Shown here: in pieces, positions 29,599 to 43,645 of the stretch
How the letters are laid out: the number at the start of each line of letters is the position of its first letter
Numbering within the stretch: the first letter of the stretch is position 1
Assembly (NCBI GenBank): GCA_040218145.1
Contig: JAVJQK010000113.1
Coordinates: 1 to 64,000, forward strand
Length of the DNA: 64,000 bases
Reading direction: 5' to 3'
Source of the DNA: Sandaracinaceae bacterium
GTDB taxonomy: Bacteria > Myxococcota_A > Polyangia > Polyangiales > Sandaracinaceae
Translations under genes and position numbers: made by a program
The notes under the pieces: model-generated
Told to the model about the DNA's origin: nothing
Database searches by the model: none
Seen by the model: only the letters and a program-made list of their open reading frames with translations

Positions 29599-30135
29599 TC
29601 AGAGGCCGCCCTGGCCGCGCACGTACTGGAGGAAGTCGCGCACGTCGCGGTGCAGCCGGACCTCGGTCTCTCGCGCGCCCGGGGCGCCGCTCTGCACGTG
29701 CTCGCGCTCGTTGACGAACTCGTAGACGCTGTGCTCGAGCAAGAGGACCTGCGCGCCCGCGGCTTCGCCCGTGCCGGGCACGATCCGGAGCTGGCCGTCG
29801 GGCGCGGGCTGGGGGAGGGCGTCGCCGAGGTCGGCGCGGTCCTGCGGGCTGACCCACTCGATGCCGAAGCTGGAGCTGGCCAGCCGCACGTCCACGTCGA
29901 GCGCGGTCTCGGGGGCGATCTCGACCGACCACGCCGGGCCGCGCGCGACGGCCTCCTCGGCCAGCACCTGCGTGATCAGCTCGAGGGCGCGGCCCTCGTC
30001 GAGCGTGCGCACCTCGGCCGCGGTGGTGCCGCCGCCGGTGTGGGTCGAGCTCGGCCCGCAGCCCAGGCTCGAGCTGAGCAGGAGCGGAGCGAGCAGGAGA
30101 GCGGCGAAGATCGCCGAGAGGGGGGAGCGCTGCAT
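29599..30135 (-). CDS. Lipoprotein of unknown function
   Basis: A 178-aa protein with a signal and lipobox (ALLLAPLLLSSSLGC, Cys ~26), then a mixed alpha/beta domain (EGRALELITQVLAEEAVARG, WSVEIAPETALDVDVRLASS, VLLLEHSVYEFVNEREHV) ending in LHRDVRDFLQYVRGQGGL. No family is recognised. It starts 7 bp after the AgmX-type gene and ends 17 bp before the TMTC-like gene, so the three are probably one transcript. Confidence 0.75.
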   Translation of the reverse strand: MQRSPLSAIFAALLLAPLLLSSSLGCGPSSTHTGGGTTAAEVRTLDEGRALELITQVLAEEAVARGPAWSVEIAPETALDVDVRLASSSFGIEWVSPQDRADLGDALPQPAPDGQLRIVPGTGEAAGAQVLLLEHSVYEFVNEREHVQSGAPGARETEVRLHRDVRDFLQYVRGQGGL

Positions 30136-30142
30136 GGACCTC

Positions 30143-30736
30143 TTACTCGAGCGTGATCGGGTAGTTGACGACCATCGGGGGGCCGTCGAACGAGTCGAAG
30201 CGCAGGCCGCGCGCGGCCCGCTGCAGGCAGCCGCCGGCCTCGCCGGTGGTGGCGGCGCGCGGCCCGCTGAGCCGCACGCGCTCCACGCTCCCGCTGGGCG
30301 CGATGCGCAGGCCGAAGGTGATCCGCCCGCGCACCTCGGCGCCGCCCTCGATCAAGACGAGGCAGCGCCGGATGCCGCCCATGCCGTCGTCGAAGGCGGA
30401 CTCGATCTGGGCCGGGCGCAGCTGCTGCTCGCCGCCCGTGCCGCCCATGTCGAGGGTGCGCATCTCGTCCTCGCCGAGATCGTCGCCCACGGTGGCCGAG
30501 CCGGTCGGGGTCTGTCGCCCCTCCGTGCGCGCGCGGCGTCGGCGGCGCCTCCGTCGGCGGGGCGCGGGCTCCTCCTCGGGGGCCTCCTCGACCTCGGGCG
30601 CCTCGGCGATCGGCTCCGCCTCCACGGGCGCCGGGGGCGCGAACCCCTCGACGTAGAAGAGGTACGCGCCGGCGCCCGCCCACAGGAGCGAGGCGAGCCC
30701 GAATCCAGCCCAGAAGCGCGACACGGGGGCTCTCAT
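30143..30736 (-). CDS. AgmX/PglI-type C-terminal domain protein
   Basis: A 197-aa protein with one N-terminal membrane helix (~9-29), an acidic Pro/Glu-rich stretch followed by a run of nine Arg (~60-69), then a TonB-like AgmX/PglI domain at ~105-197. In that domain IESAFDDGMGGIRRCLVLIE, ITFGLRIAPSGSVERVRLSG and GGCLQRAARGLRFDSFDG carry the two conserved Cys. The same domain is embedded in the large lipoprotein at 2142. In myxobacteria such domains occur in gliding and envelope proteins; function here unknown. First gene of its operon; a short 41-bp region separates it from the divergent gene at 30778. Confidence 0.8.
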   Translation of the reverse strand: MRAPVSRFWAGFGLASLLWAGAGAYLFYVEGFAPPAPVEAEPIAEAPEVEEAPEEEPAPRRRRRRRRRARTEGRQTPTGSATVGDDLGEDEMRTLDMGGTGGEQQLRPAQIESAFDDGMGGIRRCLVLIEGGAEVRGRITFGLRIAPSGSVERVRLSGPRAATTGEAGGCLQRAARGLRFDSFDGPPMVVNYPITLE

Positions 30737-30777
30737 ACCACAAGCCGACGGGCCGGTGGGGGGCGCTTGACCCCCCC

Positions 30778-31509
30778 ATGGGGACCCACTACGGTCCGCT
30801 CGCCGTGCTTCGACGATTGAGCCTATTGGTTGTCGTCGTCTCTTCGCTCGCGGTCGGTTCAGCGACCGCTCGAGCGCAGAGCGACGAGGTCGCGGGTGAC
30901 GCCCGCGGAGGGTACGCGTGGGGAAGCGGAGGTGGATCCGCGGCGCCCGCGGGCGAGGATCCGCTCCGCATCCAGGCGTTCGCCGGATTCGGAGCGGGCG
31001 TGCGGCCCCTCCGAAACCTCGACCAGCCCTTCCAGCAGCAGTTCGCCACTCCGCTGTACATCGACGTGGGCGGGGCGGTTTTTCTCCCGGGCGGCGACCT
31101 TCGGCACGGTGCCGGTCTCACCGTCAGCACGAACGTCTCGGACGACCCCAGCTCGTCCGACCCGATGGACGCGGTGAGCACGCGGGCCCTGACGCAGTGG
31201 TCGTTGACGCCGAGCTACCACCTCTTGCTCCCGCTCTGGCGCTGGCTGCCCGACATGGAGCACGACATCCTGCAGATCCAGGGCCGCTTGGGCGTGCCGC
31301 TGGTGCTCGGATCGTCACTCTCGGGTGACGGCTCCGTCGACTTCGCGCTCGGCGTGGAGGTCGGCGCGGCGATCAACTGGAAGCTGCTCGCCGGACTCGG
31401 CGTGTACGCGGAGATCCAGGCGACCATCTACGGTGGCCAGAGCGATACGCTTCATCCCGTGATCTCGATGGATATCGGGCTCCTGTTCGACTACGAGGTG
31501 CTGCCGTGA
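30778..31509 (+). CDS. Exported beta-rich, outer-membrane-like protein
   Basis: A 243-aa protein with a signal peptide (RRLSLLVVVVSSLAVGSATA, cleavage near ARAQ), a Gly/Ala linker and then alternating amphipathic strands: IQAFAGFGAGVRPLRNL, PLYIDVGGAVFLPGG, GAGLTVSTNVSD, LTPSYHLLLPLWRWLP and a C-terminal VISMDIGLLFDYEVLP. The pattern and aromatic end suggest a small outer-membrane barrel. ATG at 30778 is used; GTG at 30805 would still leave a signal peptide. It overlaps the next gene by GTGA. Confidence 0.72.
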   Translation: MGTHYGPLAVLRRLSLLVVVVSSLAVGSATARAQSDEVAGDARGGYAWGSGGGSAAPAGEDPLRIQAFAGFGAGVRPLRNLDQPFQQQFATPLYIDVGGAVFLPGGDLRHGAGLTVSTNVSDDPSSSDPMDAVSTRALTQWSLTPSYHLLLPLWRWLPDMEHDILQIQGRLGVPLVLGSSLSGDGSVDFALGVEVGAAINWKLLAGLGVYAEIQATIYGGQSDTLHPVISMDIGLLFDYEVLP

Positions 31510-31883
31510 GGCCGTTTCGAGGGTGGTTGCTCCGGCTCGCAGCGGCGGGCTTCATCGCCGTCGGCCTCACGGGCCCGGCCCCGGGTGACGTCGGCGGGTG
31601 CGGCGTGAGCGTGTCCATCGCTGACCCCGTTCTGCACTGCGAAGAGAAGAGCTTCTGGCAGTGCCGGCGCGAGGAGTTCTCGATGCGCGCCACGCCCGAG
31701 GAGTCGGCCGCCTGCTACGACGCCATCCCGGGGATGTGCCCGGGAGCGTCTTGGCCGGCGGACTGCGAGCCCACGCCCGCGCAGTCGCAGGCCTGCATCG
31801 ATCTGCTGCAGTCCGGTGAGTACGTCGACATCCCCACGCCCGAGTTGCTGAGCTCGTTCAACACCTGCAACCTGTGTCCGTGA
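31506..31883 (+). CDS. Small Cys-rich exported protein
   Basis: A 125-aa protein with a hydrophobic signal (LLRLAAAGFIAVGLTGPAPG) and about ten Cys spread through the mature part (GGCGVSV, VLHCEEKSFWQCRREE, CYDAIPGMCPG, DCEPTP, ACIDLL, FNTCNLCP), suggesting disulfides in the periplasm or outside. No family is recognised. The GTG start overlaps the previous stop (GTGA), so it is coupled to the barrel-like gene. Confidence 0.7.
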   Translation: MRPFRGWLLRLAAAGFIAVGLTGPAPGDVGGCGVSVSIADPVLHCEEKSFWQCRREEFSMRATPEESAACYDAIPGMCPGASWPADCEPTPAQSQACIDLLQSGEYVDIPTPELLSSFNTCNLCP

Positions 31884-31909
31884 ACATGTCCGTGAACGTG
31901 GGAATCAGC

Positions 31910-33124
31910 ATGCGCGCGCGAACCCTAGGATCGGTCCTCGTCCTCTCGGCGCTCGTCACGGGCTGCGCGGTCGTCGCGTCGCACGACGAGTACGGCACCT
32001 ATCGTCAGGTTCGGACCGCGGACAACGACCGCGACCGGCTCCTGGCGATGCACCGCTACGTCACCGAGCACCCGAACGGCTTCTGGATCGAGCAGGTCCA
32101 GCAGGCCCGCCGCGAGAAGGAAGACGAGGTCTGGAACGCCTCGTACACCTCACGCGAGGGGCTCGAGTGGTACCTCCAGATCTACCCGGACGGGCAGTAC
32201 GTCGACCAGGCGCGCCCCCGGCTCGCCGCGCTGCAGACGGTGCGCGGCCGCCAGGACGAGGAGGAGGAGCGCCAGCGGGAGCTCGAGCGTCAGCAGCGCG
32301 AGGAGCTCGCCGAGCAGCGCCGCACCTGGGTCACCCGGGCCATGCAGTTCTGGACGCGGACCATGGTCGGCATCCGCAACTACGGCTCGACGATCCAGCG
32401 GGTCGCGCGCGGGAACGAGGAGTTCAACCGCGCCTTCGGACAACAGCCCGCGCCGCAGTGCACGGCGGACTATTGCATCAAACATTACGGGCAGGTCTAC
32501 CACATCCCGGTGCCCGGAGCGACGCGCATCGACCGTCACATCGACGTGTACCTGCGCCTCATGTTCGACCGCGGTCGGATGAACCGGGCCGAGCTGCTCC
32601 TGCCGAGCAAGGGCTTCTCGCGCTGGTACGAGATGGAGAACCAGACCGTCATCACCGACGAGGATCCCGAGCAGCGCGCGCTCGCGATCAACTGGGCCCT
32701 CGACCGCATCCAGCCGATCATCGAGGAGGTCGCGCAGGGAGCCGAGCGCATCGAGTTCCTGCCCGAGCCGCCCGAGCCGCTCCAGATCCAGGCTGACGCG
32801 GAGGACACCGAGGAGGCGCCCGCGTCGCCCGACGAGGCCGCGCCCCCGCAGCAGCAGGCCGCCCCGCAGCCGATGCCCGAGCCGAGCGAGGCGCAGCCCG
32901 AGGAGGGCTCGATCGACGCGCTCCTCGCCGAGGCCGCGGGCGCCGACCAGGCGCAGCCGGAGCAGACCGAGCCGCAGCCGCAGACGAACGAGCCCGAGAC
33001 GATGGTCCTGCCCGTCAACCTCCTCGCCTACCGCTACCGCAACCTGCGGGTGGTGGTGTTCGCGGCCGGCGACGAGGACTACGGCAACGCGTACGACGGC
33101 GTCTCGATCGAGCTCGTCCGCTGA
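31910..33124 (+). CDS. Lipoprotein with coiled coil, unknown function
   Basis: A 404-aa protein. Lipobox VTGC follows a short signal (MRARTLGSVLVLSALVTGC). Helical, TPR-like sequence to ~100 is followed by a Glu/Arg/Gln coiled coil (~105-130, QDEEEERQRELERQQREEL). A central mixed domain (~140-280) has a CTADYCIKHYG segment, then comes a Pro/Glu/Gln-rich low-complexity region (~285-360) and a short C-terminal strand-rich end. ATG at 31910 starts the signal; an ATG at 31874 inside the previous gene would add 12 unlikely residues. Third gene of the plus-strand group. Confidence 0.72.
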   Translation: MRARTLGSVLVLSALVTGCAVVASHDEYGTYRQVRTADNDRDRLLAMHRYVTEHPNGFWIEQVQQARREKEDEVWNASYTSREGLEWYLQIYPDGQYVDQARPRLAALQTVRGRQDEEEERQRELERQQREELAEQRRTWVTRAMQFWTRTMVGIRNYGSTIQRVARGNEEFNRAFGQQPAPQCTADYCIKHYGQVYHIPVPGATRIDRHIDVYLRLMFDRGRMNRAELLLPSKGFSRWYEMENQTVITDEDPEQRALAINWALDRIQPIIEEVAQGAERIEFLPEPPEPLQIQADAEDTEEAPASPDEAAPPQQQAAPQPMPEPSEAQPEEGSIDALLAEAAGADQAQPEQTEPQPQTNEPETMVLPVNLLAYRYRNLRVVVFAAGDEDYGNAYDGVSIELVR

Positions 33125-33127
33125 TCG

Positions 33128-34492
33128 ATGCCTCTCCTCGGTCGCGCTGACGGACGGCTCGCGCCGCGGGCCGCCGTGCTCGTGTGCGCCGGCCTGCTCG
33201 GCGCGCTCGGCTGTGATGGCGGGCCGGTCGAGCCGCCGCTCGGCGACTCCGGCCCGGCGGTCGGCATCGCGCGGACCGCGCAGATCAACGCCTACGAGGG
33301 GCAGCCCCGCTTCGTCACCGTGCTCGACTCGGGCACGGGCGAGAGCCTCGAGGGCGCCACCGTCATGGCCGACGACGTCTTCCGGATCGTCGCGCAGCGC
33401 TGCGCGGGCACCCGCTGCGGCGTGGTGCTCGAGGTGCGGGACACGCGCCCCAACACCGGCGCCGCGGTGCCGCAGCCGATCGACGCGCAGGGCCACTTCC
33501 TGACGGTGCGGCCGGCGGACGGGCCGGATCTGCGCGCGCTGGTCAACGTCTTCCCGCTCGACACCATCTCGGCTGGCGGCGGCGAGCCGGTGCGCACGGG
33601 CGGCGTGCGCCTGGCGTCGGGCATGAACGTGACCGCGGGCGCGATGGTGATCGGCGACGCGCCGCTCCGCTGGATCGTCTTCGGCGACGCGACCCTCGCG
33701 GGCACGCTCCACGTCTCGGCCCTCGACGCGACGCCCGGCCCCGGCGGACACGGGCCCGGCGAGGGCCCCTCGGCCGGCGCGGCCGGTCCGGCCGGCGCGG
33801 GCGGCGGCGGCGGCGGTCACGCCACCGAAGGACAGAGCGGCGCCGGCCCGGGCGGCGAGCCGGGGGAGGGCGGCGCGGGCGGCGCGGCGGCCCCGCGCCC
33901 CGGGTGCGCGACCGACTTCTTCGCCAGCGAGCCCTGCGCCGGGAGCGGAGGCGGCGGGGAGGGCGGCGCGGGCGGCGGCGCGGGCGCGCTCATCGTGCTC
34001 GGCGCGCTCGACGCGAGCGGCGGCGTGCTCCGCGCGCGCGGCGGTGACGCCAGCGCGGACGGCGGCGGCGGCGCGGGCGGCGCCTGGTGGGTCACGGGCG
34101 ACGCCACGGGCGAAGTAAGCGGCGGCGCGGGCGCGGGCCTCGGCGGGGCCGGCGGCGAGGGGCTCGTGCAGACCGACCTCGCGATCGAGGTCCCCGGGCT
34201 CGAGCTGCTCACCTCGTCCCCGGACTGGCAGCTGACGGGCGTCGCGCCGGCGGGGGCGACGGTCTTCGTCGAGCGCGAGGACGACGGCACGCGCGTCGAG
34301 GCGGCGGCGGACGCGAGCGGCGCGTTCACCGCGTCCGTGACCCTGCTGCCGGGCCTCAACCGCTACCGGGTCTTCTGGTCCGAGGGCGGCGACGAGCTGC
34401 GGAGCTGGGTCGGCACGAGCATCGAGCAGGTGCGCCGCGAGGCGCAGGTGCTACCGGTCGGCGGCCTGCTCGACGTCGCGTTCCTGCCCTGA
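33128..34492 (+). CDS. Gly-rich lipoprotein
   Basis: A 454-aa protein with lipobox LGALGC after VLVCAGL. A beta-rich first part (~40-200: LVNVFPLDTIS, VRLASGMNVTAGAMVIGDAP, FGDATLAGTLHVSAL) reads like a short right-handed beta-helix. Two Gly/Ala-rich blocks (~205-335) surround a CATDFFASEPCAGSG segment. The C-terminal ~100 residues have a bacterial-Ig-like look (APAGATVFVEREDDGTRVEA, GAFTASVTLLPGLNRYRVFW). Such Gly-rich blocks occur in myxobacterial surface proteins. It overlaps the convergent metalloprotease gene by 42 bp. Confidence 0.72.
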   Translation: MPLLGRADGRLAPRAAVLVCAGLLGALGCDGGPVEPPLGDSGPAVGIARTAQINAYEGQPRFVTVLDSGTGESLEGATVMADDVFRIVAQRCAGTRCGVVLEVRDTRPNTGAAVPQPIDAQGHFLTVRPADGPDLRALVNVFPLDTISAGGGEPVRTGGVRLASGMNVTAGAMVIGDAPLRWIVFGDATLAGTLHVSALDATPGPGGHGPGEGPSAGAAGPAGAGGGGGGHATEGQSGAGPGGEPGEGGAGGAAAPRPGCATDFFASEPCAGSGGGGEGGAGGGAGALIVLGALDASGGVLRARGGDASADGGGGAGGAWWVTGDATGEVSGGAGAGLGGAGGEGLVQTDLAIEVPGLELLTSSPDWQLTGVAPAGATVFVEREDDGTRVEAAADASGAFTASVTLLPGLNRYRVFWSEGGDELRSWVGTSIEQVRREAQVLPVGGLLDVAFLP

Positions 34493-35119
34493 GTCCGCGT
34501 CCTCGGCCCGGACCAGCTCCGCGTCGCGCAGGAACCGGCGCAGGCTGAAGCGGATGCGCGCGCCCTGGGTCTCGTCGAAGAAGGGGGGCACGTCGCCGCG
34601 CTCGTAGCACATGATGTTGCCGGGCACGTCGGAGTGGCCGTTGCCGAAGTAGTGCCCCAGCTCGTGCGCGAGCACGGTCGGGCCCGCGATGGACGAGACG
34701 ATCACGAAGTGCGCGCGCTCGGGGTACGCGTCGCCGCGCGGGCGCCAGTGCACCCCCTGCCGGTAGCGCTCGGGCTCGTCGACGTCGCGCAGGCTCTCGA
34801 CGAAGAAGACGTCGATGCGCTGCGGGTGCAGCAGGTGCCCGAGCAGGTGGCGGTCGACCCGGTTTTCCAGCCGCGCGTGCGAGCCGTCCATCGCGTGGCG
34901 CGCGTGCACCTCGAACGCCACGCGGTGGGGGCGGAAGAGGGTGTTCGCGTTGGCGACCTGCTCGCGCATCCAGCGGCGCGTGACCACCGGGCGCCCGTCG
35001 ACCTCGGCCGTGTTCAGCACGAGCGGGAGCGTGGTGACGCCCGGCTGGGCCGAGGCGCCCAGGGTGAGCAGACCGCAGAGGCCCGCCGCGCCGAGGGAGA
35101 GGAGGGAGACCGACCTCAT
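34451..35119 (-). CDS. Exported zinc metalloprotease, metzincin-like
   Basis: A 222-aa protein with a signal peptide (VSLLSLGAAGLCGLLTLGAS, cleavage near SAQ). The extended zinc motif HELGHYFGNGH (152-162) supplies three His ligands and the catalytic Glu, and NIM at 168-170 fits a Met-turn, so it is a metzincin-type endopeptidase. There is no separate propeptide, and the enzyme is small for the class. Substrates unknown. Its upstream region holds three evenly spaced palindromes (35149-35207), which may control it. The last 42 bp overlap the 3' end of the opposing Gly-rich lipoprotein gene. Confidence 0.85.
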   Translation of the reverse strand: MRSVSLLSLGAAGLCGLLTLGASAQPGVTTLPLVLNTAEVDGRPVVTRRWMREQVANANTLFRPHRVAFEVHARHAMDGSHARLENRVDRHLLGHLLHPQRIDVFFVESLRDVDEPERYRQGVHWRPRGDAYPERAHFVIVSSIAGPTVLAHELGHYFGNGHSDVPGNIMCYERGDVPPFFDETQGARIRFSLRRFLRDAELVRAEDADSGQERDVEQAADR

Positions 35120-35148
35120 GCGGGGAGCATGACGCGCCCGCCGGACGG

Positions 35149-35207
35149 CGTCGATTCTGACGAGAATTGCCTGGATTCGACGAATTCCCGTCGATTCTGA
35201 CGAGAAT
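35149..35207 (-). repeat. Three palindromes at ~20-bp spacing
   Basis: CGTCGATTCTGACGAGAAT occurs exactly at 35149-35167 and 35189-35207. Each holds the dyad ATTCT-GACG-AGAAT. Midway, ATTCGACGAAT near 35175-35185 is a third, related palindrome. The set lies 30-90 bp upstream of the metalloprotease start, like an operator array; the region is AT-rich against its surroundings. Confidence 0.8.
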
Positions 35208-35254
35208 GTCGAGAGGTCTTTGGGGCTGACGGAAAACGGCTGTTTTTGGGGTTT

Positions 35255-35318
35255 CTTTGCGGCTTTGCGGCTTTGCGCGAGCTCCAGGAATTTCGCGCAA
35301 AGACGCAAAGGCGCAAAG
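35255..35318. repeat. CTTTGCG/CGCAAAG inverted repeat cluster
   Basis: CTTTGCG at 35255, 35263 and 35271 (8-bp period) faces CGCAAAG at 35296, 35304 and 35312 (same period), around a short centre near 35280-35293. The whole can fold into a ~25-bp stem. It lies between the 3' end of the gene at 35386 and the metalloprotease promoter, and could terminate the former or be one copy of an interspersed palindromic repeat. Confidence 0.8.
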
Positions 35319-35385
35319 GGAAGAAGAGGATGGGGGGATGGACGGGTAGGCGCGGAGAGTTGACGCCGAGGGCTCGATGGGTCGG

Positions 35386-36579
35386 TCAGTCCGCTTCCGC
35401 GCCCGCTTCCGCGCCCGCCTCCGAGTCCGCTTCCGCGCCCGCCTCCGAGTCCGCTTCCGCCCCCGCCTCCGAGTCCGCGTCCGCTGCCGAGTCCGCGTCC
35501 GCTGCCGAGTCCGCTGCCGAGTCCACGTCCGCTGCCGAGTCCACGTCCGCTGCCGGGTCCGCGTCCGCTGCCGGGTCCGTGTCCGCTGCCGAGTCCACGT
35601 CCGCTGCCGAGTCCACGTCCGCTGCCGGGTCGGTGTCGGCGGGCGCGTCGAGTGCGTTTGTTTCGCGGGTCCAGCCGGCGGCGAGGGCGGCTTCGGGGGA
35701 GACGCCGAGGGAGCCCTCGTGCTCTTCGCCGTTCATGCGCCAGTAGGGGGCGCGCTCGACCCAGGCGAGGCGGTAGAAGCCGCCGTCGGCGCGGTCCCAG
35801 CGGACGAGGGTGTGGGGAGGGGTCGCGTCGTAGTGGAATACGTCGGTGCCGCCAGCGTGCGCGACCTCGACCGGGATCGCCTCGAAGGCGCCGGCCGGGA
35901 CCTCGACCGGGACCGGCGCGCCGACGGTGACCGTGGCCTCGGCGATCTCGGGGGCGCGGGTGTGGTTGGAGAGCTGCTCGGGCACGAGCCGTATCGTCCT
36001 CGCTCCGGGGCGCGTGAGCGCGAGGCCGCGGAGCCAGAGGGGCAGGGCGTCTTGCAGCACGGTCCGCTCGTCGAGCGCGATGGGGAAGGCGCGCTGGCCC
36101 TCGGCGCCGAAGTAGCTCGAGGTGTGCAGGGTGGGCCGCGGGCTGCGGATCTCCATCCGGGTGTGGGTGATGCCGCACCACTCCTGGCTGCTGGTCACGA
36201 GCTTCAGCGGCCGGAGCGAGGCGCGCTCGACGAACACGCTACCCATCTGGCGGTAGGTGTAGACGCCGGTCGGGGTGGTGCGGACGTGGTTGAGCTTCAG
36301 CACCTCGACGGTGTGGGCGGGGGCGACGGGGCCGTCCGCCTTGATGAGGGCGTCGGCGTCGAAGGTCTCCTTGACCACGATCAGGGTGGCCCAGCCGCGC
36401 CGCATGGTGCCGTAGCGGGGCTCCTGCACCTCGTAGCCCGCGACCTCGGCGTTGCCGTCGTCCCAGATCGCGTCCTGGAAGGTCTCGGATTCCGCGGCCG
36501 CGCCGGCCGGCCCCGCGGGCGCGGGCTCCTCGCAGGAGAGGGCGGCGAGGGCGAGCGCGGCGGCGAGGAGACGGGGCAT
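35386..36579 (-). CDS. Lipoprotein with Asp/Ala repeat tail
   Basis: A 397-aa protein with a signal and lipobox (LLAAALALAALSC), then a ~290-residue beta-rich domain of unknown family (GYEVQEPRYGTMRRGWATLI, NHVRTTPTGVYTYRQMGSVF, VPVEVPAGAFEAIPVEVAHA, FHYDATPPHTLVRWDRADGG). The last ~80 residues are tandem AADVDS, AADTDP and SEAGAEAD repeats, encoded by short degenerate units at 35389-35640. ATG at 36579 is the start of the signal. It is divergent from the regulator gene at 36668. The repeat tail looks like a surface stalk; inference. Confidence 0.75.
   Translation of the reverse strand: MPRLLAAALALAALSCEEPAPAGPAGAAAESETFQDAIWDDGNAEVAGYEVQEPRYGTMRRGWATLIVVKETFDADALIKADGPVAPAHTVEVLKLNHVRTTPTGVYTYRQMGSVFVERASLRPLKLVTSSQEWCGITHTRMEIRSPRPTLHTSSYFGAEGQRAFPIALDERTVLQDALPLWLRGLALTRPGARTIRLVPEQLSNHTRAPEIAEATVTVGAPVPVEVPAGAFEAIPVEVAHAGGTDVFHYDATPPHTLVRWDRADGGFYRLAWVERAPYWRMNGEEHEGSLGVSPEAALAAGWTRETNALDAPADTDPAADVDSAADVDSAADTDPAADADPAADVDSAADVDSAADSAADADSAADADSEAGAEADSEAGAEADSEAGAEAGAEAD
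35389..35640 (-). repeat. Degenerate tandem repeats coding Asp/Ala/Glu/Ser tail
   Basis: Units built on CCGCTGCCGAGTCCACGT and CGCCTCCGAGTCCGCTTC repeat across about 250 bp at the 3' end of the lipoprotein gene. The unit length is a multiple of three, so gain or loss of units would keep the frame. Confidence 0.8.
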
Positions 36580-36667
36580 GCCCTCCACTTGGCACCGAAC
36601 AGCGGGCGCAGCCAGGGGGAGAGGGCCCTTGACCCGAAGGCCCCTCGGCGGCCACAACCGGCGGGAG

Positions 36668-37237
<570 letters not shown>

Positions 37238-39673
37238 GCGTGGCCCTCGATCGCCCGAACGGCTTCATCGATCGGCTCGGGGTCCTGATCGAGTCACGCA
37301 CGGTCCGCTCCTTCCTGGTCGTGCTCATCATCCTCTCGGTGCTGCCCTACGCGCAGCTCGAGGAGATGCTGCGGCCCCTCTTCCTGGCCGCGTTCGGGGC
37401 CGAGCTCTTCGTGCGCGTTCCGCTCTTGATACGCCGCCGACGGCGGGGCGAGGCGAGCTTCGGGGAGATGGCCTTCCTCGTCATCGACTTCGCGGCCTTC
37501 CTGAGCTTCCTGCCGCTCGAGGCGATCTTCCACCGCCACTTCGACTGGCTCGTCTTCATGCGGCTGAGCCGGCTGCTGGTCCTGCTGCGCTTCGCGAAGG
37601 AGCTGGCGTCGGACCTCTACTCCATCCTGACCCGCCGCGAGCAGCTGCAGCAGTTCGGGCTCGTCACGGTCGCGGTCGCCGCCCTGGCGTTCGTCAGCGC
37701 GGTGGTGCTGAGCCAGCTCGACATCGGGCACGACTACGACGGAGTCCCGCGTCAGGCGGAGGGCTTCTGGGACCGGCTCTGGTGGTCCTTCCGGCAGCTC
37801 GAGAGCGCCGACAACCTGGTCGCGAACCTCCACGTGCACCCGGTGGTGGGGGTGATCTCGCTCGGGCTGACCATCACCGGCGTCTTCATCGTCGCGTTCG
37901 TCATCGGCATCGGGGCCAACGTGGTCGAGCAGGTCGTGCGGGCCGAGCGGCGCCGCCGGGTGGGCTACTCGGGGCACACCATCGTCATCGGGCCCATCCA
38001 CGAGTCCGAGGTCCTCGTCCGCGAATTCGTTCGTATTTACACGAAGAACCGGCGCGATGTTCGAGATCAGCTGAGCAAGATCTGGCTCTGGCTGGCCGCC
38101 GGCGCGGCCGCGCCCCGGGCCTGGCGCCTGCCTCGCATGGCGCTCCTCGGGCCCGACGACGAGCCGCCGCCGGTGCTCTACGAGCCGGGCATGCGCTGGG
38201 TCGTGTATCGGCAGGGCGACGGAACCGACGCCCAGGCGCTCGAGCGGATCGGAGCTTCTGCGGCGAAGCGCGCGATATTGCTCGCGAACCCCGCCGCGGG
38301 CCGAGACGCGGACGCGATCACCGTGGCCACCCTCGCGGCGCTGCGGGAGGCCAACCCGCACGCCCACGTCTACGTGGAGCTGCTGAGCAGCTGGAACCAC
38401 AGCACCCTGATCGCGCTCGGGGAGGGCAACCGGGTCTTCCCGCTCGACGTGCCCTGGTTCCTCGGGCTCTTCATGCTGCACCACCTGGTCGTGCCGGGCG
38501 TGGAGCGGCTCTATCAGCTCCTGCTGACGGCCGAGGGGTCCGAGATGTACTCGCACGTGTATCTCCAGGCGTCGGAGCTGCGCGAGCTGACCGACCTCGC
38601 GGACGAGGAGGGCTTCATCCCGGTGGCGATCCTCGACGAGGTCGCCGAGCGGCACGAGGTGGTGCTGGTGGGGCTCTTCCTCGGCGAGGTGCAGCCCCGG
38701 ATCGGCGAGCACGACCTGATCCCGACCGACGGGCTCGTGCCCTGGGTCAACCCGACCGCGGCCCCGACCGACCCGAGGCTGAAGCGCCTGGGCGCGGAGG
38801 CGGGCAAGGTCCCGGCGAGGCTTCTGCGCGGGGTCATCGCCATCGGTGACACCTACGCCCCCGTCCGCGCCTACGCGCGAGCCCTGACCCAGCACCCGCG
38901 GCGCGAGCCGAGCGACCGGCCGGAGATCGAGCTCGGGACCCCTCGTCCTCCGCCGCGCTCGATCCTGGTGGTCGGCTACGGCGACGCGGTGGCGAGCATC
39001 ACCCAGCGGCTCGCTGGTCTCACCGATGATGCGCACCTGGTGGTGGCCTTCGACGGCGAGCCCTCGCACGTGCAGCGGCTGCGGTCGGTGCTGCAGCGTG
39101 CGGGGGTGCAGCTGGAGCGCGAGGCGGACGGCCGCTGGGGCGCGGCGCTGGACCGGGGAGGGCGGCTCGAGGTGCGGTCGGACCCGCACGGCGACGCGAT
39201 GGAGACGGCGTTGACGGTGCTCGAGACCGAGCGCTTCGAGGCGGTGGTGCTCCTGGCGGAGGCGGACGCGGTCGACTCGGACGCGCGCACGATGCTGCGC
39301 ATGATGCGGCTGGCGGAGCGGCTGCTCTCGCGGGACGAGTCGGTGCCGCACGTCCTGGCGGAGCTGGCCAGCGTCTCGAAGGGGGAGCGGGCGCGCGCCC
39401 AGCTCCAGGGCGCGTTCGAGCGGGCGGGCCGCGAGCCGCCGCGGGTGACCCTGGTCAGCACCGAGCAGATCCGGAATTACTTCATGGTGCACAGCGCCTT
39501 CGTGCCGGGCATCAACGAGGTCTACTCGCAGCTCCTCGGCGAGCGCGGCCAGGACCTCGTGCGGCTGCCGCTCCGGACCACGCGCCCGGTGCGCCTCGGC
39601 GAGATCCGCCGCGCGCTGGCCGAGCGCGGCATGATCCCCATCGCGTTCGAGCTCGAGAGCGGCGAGGTCGCGC

Positions 39674-43645
<3,972 letters not shown>

